Origin: Bacteroidia bacterium
Lineage (GTDB): Bacteria; Bacteroidota; Bacteroidia; B-17B0; Aurantibacillaceae
NCBI GenBank assembly: GCA_014378485.1
Contig: JACMNO010000013.1
Span: 44,721 to 108,720, forward strand
Direction: 5' to 3'
DNA length: 64,000 bases
The translations under genes and the position numbers were made by a program. Shown here piece after piece: positions 61,701-64,000 of the stretch (the stretch's first letter is position 1; every line of letters begins with the position of its first letter). The notes beneath the pieces are model-generated. The model ran no database searches, had not been told where the DNA came from, and worked only from the letters and a program-made list of their open reading frames with translations.

Positions 61701-63008
61701 GGTAAGCTGATACTTATGGTAAGTCCTGACGTGACCATCTGTTACGGACAATCCACCCAATTAAGTGTATCAGGGCAAAGCGGTTCACCTGCTTATACTT
61801 ATACGTGGACACCAAATTCATTTACAGGTGGAGGGCCACATACAGTTAATCCAACAACAATGACCAGTTATAATGTCATGGTAGGCGACACTAAGGGTTG
61901 TACAGATGGACCAAAAGTGATCACTATAAATGTAACACCGCTATTAAGTATAGCGGGACGCTCGGTTACTATATGTGATGGAGGTTCAGCCATTTTTACA
62001 CCAACAATTACCAGTCCGGGCAACGGGGGAGCTTATTCTTACACATGGAGTCCTGCGGCAGGTAATGTAAATTCGATCATGCCAACAGGTCAGGCTTTAA
62101 CTGCGGCAACAACAGTTACCTATGCTCTTATCGTGAGTGACGGATGTACATTGCCATATGCTTCAACTGTATTTACTTTAGTAACAAACCCATTGCCTAC
62201 AGTAACTTTTACGGCAAGTACAGTAGAAGCCTGTGCGCCGGCGAATATTGATTTCATGGCAACTCCGGGTTCATCTGGCAATTATAGTTATTCCTGGATC
62301 AGTGACAATAAAGATCAAATGGGAACTACTAATCCATTAACATACAATTATGCATTAGCAGATACTTTCTCGGTTAAACTTGTAATCATGGATCTGGCAA
62401 CAGGGTGTTCCAATACGGAAATAAAAAATAATTATATCCTGATCAATAAACCACCGGTGGCTTCATTCTATGCTGATCCGCCAAAGGCAAGTATTTTGGA
62501 TCCTAATATTAATTTCGTGAATACATCACAGGGAGCAACTAGTTACTTTTGGGATTTTGGAGACCCTGTTGCATTAAACGGATCAAATAATTCAACGGTA
62601 GTTAATCCTAGCCATGGATATAGCAACACAGGTGAATATGCGGTCAATTTAGTGGCTACTTCTATCAAAGGCTGTAAAGATATTGCGAGAATCTTAGTGG
62701 AGATCACCCCAGACTTTGCACTCTATATTCCAAATGCTTTTACGCCGGATGATAATGGTAAAAACGATGTGTTCCTGCCAATGGGTGTGGGCATCGATGA
62801 AGAAAATTTCCGGATGGATATTTTTGACCGATGGGGTGAGAACATATACCATACAAATGAATTCAGAAAAGGATGGAATGGTATGGTGAAAGGTGGTTCT
62901 AAGCTAGCACCACAAGGTGTATACGTTTATAAATTACAGGTTACAGATACACAGGGCGGAAAACATCCCTTTGTTGGCCACGTGACGGTGATCAGGAAAA
63001 GCGAATAA
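52746..63008 (+). CDS. Giant SprB-repeat surface adhesin (3420 aa): CUB-like, PKD, P-domain-like, about 31 SprB-type modules, PKD, gliding-type T9SS C-terminal domain
   Basis: Signal peptide MKHLFTLFFSIFSISAVAQ; repeated C-x-G-x(2-3)-NG ... GGTxxYTYxW ... AGTYxVTVxDxNGC modules; C-terminal IPNAFTPDDNGKNDVFLPMGVGIDEENFRMDIFDRWGENIY...GVYVYKLQVTDTQGGKHPFVGHVTVIRK. Confidence 0.93.
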   Translation: MKHLFTLFFSIFSISAVAQNYNMDNTSVTTCGGNFYDSGGSASNYGASETFTKTFCPSTVGDKLSFNFTAFQTESATYDYLTIYDGPNTSSPTLGTYATTVGPGIVQATSTNTSGCLTFVFKSDATVFYLGWAATITCITPCQTINAVFNSSSPAPGAGSIIRVCQGQSVTFNGSGTFSGGGGGAVYSWNFDNGLTGSGTSASTTYTAPGVYVVNLNITKAGCTNQNKINQIVQVSTTPSFSATTTSTTSICLGQSATLIGSVTPTPFQANCTPPVSGTTFLPDGSGLSYSTAITVDCYGSSQTITSAADINNICLNMEHSYQGDLSIQIICPNGQICNLKDYPGGAYNYLGAPLDDPAVGPGVGANYCFAMSGTVLLSNGPTIAGQGTPAYTSIAAGTYSPTGNFSSLIGCPLNGNWTIKVTDNLGSDNGYIFSWDVNFNAAVPASQSFTPTIVSQTWSGPNITSTAGNNAVITPTSTGTKCYTLTAVDNFGCSYISGGHCITVNPGPYAGVSNTLAVCNSAASSNLFGLLGAGVSTIGTWSGPAPALTGGNLGTFNPASYTAGTYNYTYTVPASGGCPAVTAVVSVTIRPNPAATLSFTNPSCGNSNGIIVINNTSSGGQTISSFASSLGSISGQTVTGLSAPSTPVITLTNNFGCTFTVSATLTMTPGPTNIAVTPTNATCGNNNGSITFNSPTGGTSPYTYAINGGAFTATSPTINLPVGTYSVTVKDFNGCVYTETTSITNIPGPTAIAGTTTQASCNTNNGTFNVTGVTGGTAIYTFSVNGVATTSLTSGLAAGTHTILVKDGNGCTFSTTFVIGTANGPSSFVVNTTNSNCGLANGTSTVSGVVGGTPTYSFSFDGGAFGTGTTASGLTATTHTVIVKDVNSCTITATYSVSNNPPPTASITSSANVLCNGGITGSLTAVPIGGTGPFTYTLTSPTQTNSTGAFTGLAAGTYSVTIKDIFSCTATVSAVISQPTILTGTTSSIPVNCFGNSTGTVSAGGAGGTGPYTYLWSLGSSTLATVGGAAAGTYTVTIRDANLCVITRTVTVTQPASLTLTSTLTPATCGNANGSGTVTVGGGTSTYNFNWSNGGLTNVLSAASAGTYSVTVTDFNGCMLTRTVALTNTPGPTAITGTTTLAGCNLTNGSHNVTGVTGGTAAYTYSVDGVATPSLTSGLAAGTHTILVRDFNGCTFSSTFNINTANGPTTATILTTNASCGSANGTATLTGVTGGVAPYQYSFDGSAFAAGTTTTGLAAGTHTVIISDVNSCTLAVTYTEFNNSGPTASVTSSLNVLCNGASTGSLTVAPSGGTAPFTYTLTAPTVTNTTGNFTGLPAGTYNMTVKDFSGCTATASVTLIQPTPVTLTVTSLPALCFGSSTGTVSASGSGGSGAYTYLWPALGSSANATVSNVAAGTYSVTQTDGNGCSITQSITVTQPTSLTLTSTLTPATCGNANGSGTVTVAGGTPAYTYNWSNSGITSVLGGVSAGTYTLVVTDFKGCVLTRTVNVTNIPGPTAITGTTTLAGCGLSNGSYNVTGVTGGTSAYSFSVDGIATTSLTSGLSAGTHSVAVSDFNGCIFITTFNINTATGPTTASIVSTNATCGSANGTATVVSVTGGSSPYQYSFEGSPFALGTNTIGLLAGTHTVTIKDANSCTLTTTYNVLNNGMPTVSVPTTTNTTCFGSSNGGFAASGSGGSGAPFTYTLTSPFQNNGTGIFTGLPAGTYNVITKDIAGCMASTSVTITQPSVVTLTPTSVPAKCFGAATGTINIAGAGGTGAYQYALNGGAYQASATYTAVGAGIYNISIKDANGCTATQTVQVAQPTALAITVSSQNANCIAANGIATTTITGGTPIYTYTWTGGGGAASTSNGVITGNYTVTATDANGCVISSPVVIGLTPGGTATITSLSNVTCNGAGNGSMTTGMIGGAAPFTYSWTPGGQTSATAVNLVPGTYTCQVTDFYGCKSTVAGIITQPPTLTAIMNSNNVKCYGTATGTVSAAGTGGTGPYTYLWPTIPSTLSTVSNVLIGNYNCNITDANGCTITQSISVTQPTSITLTSTVTTANCNQANGSATVIASGGAPGAYTYTWSSGSNAAAQSGLLAGTYTIQVQDANNCIEIVSATIPNMVGPVISIASQTNVSCFGGCNGVATTAVSGGVGTYTYSWSNGNVSSIAPNLCAQIYTVSVTDGAGCVSSTSVTITQPTPLTVGIVANNPKCFGAINGYGIAAALGGTPNYTYSWSGGGGNSATSSPLGAGGYNLLVTDGNGCTVTSTMTLNNPPAMAASITSTNVSCFGTCNGTAIATSTNGIGAVGYFWVGGSSPIASQTASSLCAGTYTMVATDQNSCTASAIITITQPPVLTANISSTGSVTCNGGNNGFAVVSAGGGTPTYSYTWSGAASTSGNSANANTLPAGVYAVTVIDTKGCSVTTNATIIEPAPFTATLTPTNAKCNGVCDGTANIAFSGGAGTTTFLWQPGLQSGNFVNNLCAGGQTVTITSNGSCPTILTFTLTEPALLTAVASATTSNCGQANGKTCVVVSGGTSPFASTLWSNGVNTLCNNNISAGAYNFAVTDANGCIANASGLVNDIAAPIVAVTSQTNVSCFGGSNGGAIATASGGVPSYTISWSGAQSSANTTLNPVNFGAGLHNITVVDAAGCIGTASVNITQPAQLVSAIGSFTNVTCNGLSNGGATILTNGGTTPYSYTWTPSAQTSSVLANVPANTYTAFVSDGMGCVTSSQVVISQPQALILASSGFSNISCFGGTNGQIFTTVQGGTPGYTYVWNPAQSGNSGVIGSLPAGGYSLTVTDSKTCSINANFTILEPSILTSTYTSLPAKCGLTNGSSTVTVGGGTPSYTLNWNTAPAQQGSIASNMAPGSNWQCVITDLNGCSITQTVNVNNAPSPIFSSPVVTKPSCFGMSNGDITVNYTSGTGPYTVIWSSPISQTTTASVLTQSIAGIAQGAYTATLTDVNGCATSQLISVTQPGKLILMVSPDVTICYGQSTQLSVSGQSGSPAYTYTWTPNSFTGGGPHTVNPTTMTSYNVMVGDTKGCTDGPKVITINVTPLLSIAGRSVTICDGGSAIFTPTITSPGNGGAYSYTWSPAAGNVNSIMPTGQALTAATTVTYALIVSDGCTLPYASTVFTLVTNPLPTVTFTASTVEACAPANIDFMATPGSSGNYSYSWISDNKDQMGTTNPLTYNYALADTFSVKLVIMDLATGCSNTEIKNNYILINKPPVASFYADPPKASILDPNINFVNTSQGATSYFWDFGDPVALNGSNNSTVVNPSHGYSNTGEYAVNLVATSIKGCKDIARILVEITPDFALYIPNAFTPDDNGKNDVFLPMGVGIDEENFRMDIFDRWGENIYHTNEFRKGWNGMVKGGSKLAPQGVYVYKLQVTDTQGGKHPFVGHVTVIRKSE
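54987..57287. repeat. Higher-order tandem repeat (two full units of 1149 and 1152 bp, followed by a diverging third)
   Basis: The PGPTAI(A/T)GTTT boundary recurs at 54987, 56136 and 57288. Each unit carries the same order of five SprB modules. Confidence 0.85.
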
Positions 63009-63030
63009 TTGGATAGAATTAATTTAATTA

Positions 63031-63062
63031 AAACGCCTTCTGAAACCGGAAGGCGTTTTTGT
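63031..63062 (+). terminator. Rho-independent terminator after the giant gene
   Basis: AAACGCCTTC-TGAAACCG-GAAGGCGTTTTTGTTTT. Confidence 0.88.
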
Positions 63063-63113
63063 TTTATAAAAATTGTATTTTCGCAAATCGGTTTGATAAA
63101 GAAAAATTAATTA

Positions 63114-63677
63114 ATGAAAAACGTTGCCATATTTGCTTCAGGAGAAGGAACTAACGCTGAGAACCTGTTTAATTATTTTATGAATGATAAACGGGTGAAA
63201 ATAAAACTTGTCGTTACTAATTCGGATAAGGCGGGCGTGATTGAAAAGGCAGAAAGACATAAAAAAAATGTACAGATCATCAGTAAATCTGCTTTATACG
63301 AATACACTGCAAAAATCATTGAATTTCTGGAAGCAGAAAAAATTGATCTGATCATATTGGCCGGTTTCCTTTTAAAGATGCCTGAACAATTCATCAAAGC
63401 ATTTCCGGATAAAATAGTGAACATCCATCCAGCACTTCTGCCAAAGTACGGTGGTGCAGGGATGTACGGCATGAATGTTCATAAAGCGGTCATTGAAAAT
63501 AAAGAATTGGAAAGTGGGGTGACTGTTCACTTTGTAAACGAAGAGTATGATAAAGGAGAAATTATCTTACAGGCTAAATGCACAGTTGATTTTAATGAAA
63601 CTCCGGAGAGCTTATCTGCAAAAGTTAGAAAACTAGAGTTTGAATATTTTCCGAAAGCAATAGAGAAAATTATTTAG
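63114..63677 (+). CDS. purN: Phosphoribosylglycinamide formyltransferase
   Basis: NVAIFASGEGTNAENLFNYF, LAGFLLKMPEQFIKAFPDKIVNIHPALLPKYGGAGMYG. Confidence 0.95.
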   Translation: MKNVAIFASGEGTNAENLFNYFMNDKRVKIKLVVTNSDKAGVIEKAERHKKNVQIISKSALYEYTAKIIEFLEAEKIDLIILAGFLLKMPEQFIKAFPDKIVNIHPALLPKYGGAGMYGMNVHKAVIENKELESGVTVHFVNEEYDKGEIILQAKCTVDFNETPESLSAKVRKLEFEYFPKAIEKII

Positions 63678-63810
63678 GGTTCACTCAAAACACTGAAATA
63701 GCAATAGATTCAACTCTTTTAAAGAGTTTACTTTCTTTTTTATGCGAGGCTTTTGCGGAAAATATTTGAAAAGGTTTGCATCATTTAGCAGCACATTTAT
63801 CATACGTTAG

Positions 63811-63942
63811 TCACGCCATGGCGTGAGTGCGGCTGTTTTTGGCGAAAGAGAGCGAACTACGATTTTTTAGGCGGCACTGCGGAGACATTTTGTGCGATAA
63901 AAAATGGGAGTTGGTCTTTCGCCTTGTCACGCCGAGGCGTGA
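63811..63942. repeat. Compound palindromic element
   Basis: TCACGCCATGGCGTGA (63811-63826, perfect palindrome) and TCACGCCGAGGCGTGA (63927-63942) flank a nested inverted pair GGCGAAAGA (63841-63849) / TCTTTCGCC (63915-63923). Confidence 0.7.
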
Positions 63943-64000
63943 TTGTTTCTTTGCAGTTTATCCTGAGCGCAGTCGAAGGGCCAAGCAAAAAGAAAGTAAA

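Noticed and set aside
1-64000. rRNA, tRNA, phage or restriction/anti-phage defence genes
   Set aside because: No tRNA-like cloverleaf, rRNA core or recognisable phage, toxin-antitoxin, CRISPR-Cas or restriction-modification protein was seen by eye. Confirmation would need tRNAscan, Infernal and a defence-system profile search.

Overview
The window is a Bacteroidota (Bacteroidetes) chromosomal segment, judged from its dcw cluster, T9SS/gliding-type proteins, TAnnTTTG-type promoters and dispersed repeats. Positions 1-15.6 kb hold a minus-strand division and cell-wall cluster: ftsZ (cut by the window edge), ftsA, ftsQ, murC, murG, ftsW, an orphan MurD C-terminal-domain gene, murD, mraY, murE, PASTA-PBP/ftsI, ftsL-like, rsmH and mraZ. 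Positions 15.8-39 kb are mostly housekeeping genes (ispF, mce, tatA, gatA, mrp, aspartate kinase, corA, ECF sigma, lysS, DUF255/YyaL, MBL hydrolase). They are mixed with a T9SS-sorted protein, a truncated collagen-like protein, a solitary gldM and a PD40/outer-membrane-barrel fusion. Positions 39.2-45.8 kb look like an AT-rich accessory island. It has a TetR regulator divergent from a tight five-gene operon led by a 745-aa protein that joins an ABC-exporter transmembrane domain to a HlyD/MFP module with no visible nucleotide-binding domain. That gene is followed by a TolC-like gene and three small uncharacterised genes. This is the best candidate for an undescribed system here. Positions 45.8-63.7 kb carry gatB, dnaG, a TPR-SpoIIE phosphatase, a headless T9SS C-terminal-domain fragment, a small secreted protein, a 3420-aa SprB-repeat giant adhesin with about 1.15 kb higher-order repeats, and purN. 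Several dispersed palindromic repeat families occur in intergenic gaps and, in one case, inside an ftsL-like coding sequence. No rRNA, tRNA or CRISPR array was recognised. All homology calls are by eye from the sequence; no database search was run.
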